Shown: positions 14,519-14,907 of the stretch, piece by piece
Numbering within the stretch: position 1 is the stretch's first letter
Layout: every line of letters starts with the position of its first letter
Source: an uncultured Treponema sp.
GTDB lineage: Bacteria > Spirochaetota > Spirochaetia > Treponematales > Treponemataceae
Reading direction: 5' to 3'
Assembly (NCBI GenBank): GCA_937891125.1
Contig: CALAEZ010000181.1
Coordinates: 1-14,907, forward strand
DNA: 14,907 nucleotides
Position numbers and translations under genes: made by a program
The notes under the pieces: model-generated
Databases searched by the model: none
What the model saw: the letters and a program-made list of their open reading frames with translations, nothing else
Told to the model about the DNA's origin: nothing

Positions 14519-14907
14519 TCAAAAATGCGTGCGCCGTAAATGCTTGCGGCAGCAGGGCTTGCGTGCGCGGTAGTAGCGCTTGTCTGCTCTTCGAGAGGCG
14601 CTTCATCTTCTAATTGCACGTAGTAAAACTCATGCGAGCCAAGCTTGACTTCAATCATGTAATCGGCTGCTTTGTAGCCTTTTTTTTCTACGCGCAGATG
14701 ATACAGCCCTGGTGCAAGCGCCGACAGCGTAAGAAGCGTATTTCCCTGATATTCGCCGTTCAAGTAGACGGCGCATTTTTTTGCAGAGGCGCGGAAGGTT
14801 ACTTTTGTTTCACGCGGACTAAGGAGCGACGTCTGCTCGCTTTCTAAAAGCGGAATTTCGTTGGTCGCTACTGGCGGCGCCGTTACGCAACTTACGCAGC
14901 TACAGCC
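14515..14907 (-). CDS. PEGA-domain protein, probable lipoprotein, 5' end missing
   Basis: The frame is open from the right edge to a TGA at 14515-14517, giving 130 visible residues; the true start is outside. The fragment begins GCSCVSCVTAPPVATNE. A Gly-Cys followed by a flexible Ser/Thr/Pro stretch is what follows the lipobox of a lipoprotein, so Cys2 of the fragment is the likely lipidated residue, though the signal peptide is not visible. A PEGA domain spans about 35-100: KVTFRAS, YLNGEYQGNTLLTL, LAPGLYHLRVEKKGYK. PEGA domains are small beta-sandwich modules on surface proteins, often with S-layer or binding roles; the exact job is unknown. The C-terminal 30 residues are Ala/Thr/Glu-rich. 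pfp follows after 31 nt. It has no visible start; a TTG at 14763 within the frame is only an internal Leu codon. Confidence 0.8.
   Translation of the reverse strand, partial: GCSCVSCVTAPPVATNEIPLLESEQTSLLSPRETKVTFRASAKKCAVYLNGEYQGNTLLTLSALAPGLYHLRVEKKGYKAADYMIEVKLGSHEFYYVQLEDEAPLEEQTSATTAHASPAAASIYGARIFD

Overview
The window looks like chromosomal DNA from a spirochaete, most likely a Treponema-type species. This is an inference from gene content and protein style: a long-form PPi-dependent phosphofructokinase, EarP (EF-P arginine rhamnosyltransferase), dCache-GGDEF sensors, a PEGA lipoprotein, and rpsP directly followed by a KH-domain gene. No rRNA or other taxonomic marker is present, so the genus is not proven. 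Every gene I can support lies on the minus strand, so the window is read from its right end to its left end.

From right to left, the window opens with the 3' part of a PEGA-domain protein (14515-14907). It has a Gly-Cys near the edge that is probably a lipobox. Next comes a long unidirectional run: pfp (glycolysis with pyrophosphate), htrA (membrane-anchored S1C protease with one PDZ domain and a long Ser/Ala/Gly tail), a secreted class-3 lipase with a C-terminal region resembling a small outer-membrane beta-barrel, earP, malQ (amylomaltase), two single-CHR-domain chromate-transporter-family genes, and an S4-containing RluA-family pseudouridine synthase. From earP to the pseudouridine synthase the genes are 2-6 nt apart or overlap, so they are probably one transcript. 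The run from pfp to earP has gaps of 19-62 nt and no obvious terminator.

At about 3.5 kb a near-consensus sigma70 promoter (TTGAAA, 17 nt, TATAAT, extended -10) begins a two-gene unit of membrane-bound GGDEF proteins separated by 10 nt. The first lacks three residues in the nucleotide-binding loop. The second keeps the full motif. Neither has the inhibitory I-site. A separate weaker promoter then precedes rpsP (GTG start), which is followed after 21 nt by khpA, cut by the left edge.

Functional themes are carbohydrate flow (malQ releasing glucose and oligosaccharides, pfp committing hexose phosphate to glycolysis), translation and ribosome quality (rpsP, khpA, earP, RluA-type enzyme), envelope functions (PEGA lipoprotein, HtrA, secreted lipase) and c-di-GMP signalling. 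I saw no tRNA, rRNA, CRISPR array, insertion sequence or phage gene. The most unusual items are the lipase with a barrel-like C-terminus, the asymmetric GGDEF pair, and a pfp promoter placed so that the transcript could be leaderless.
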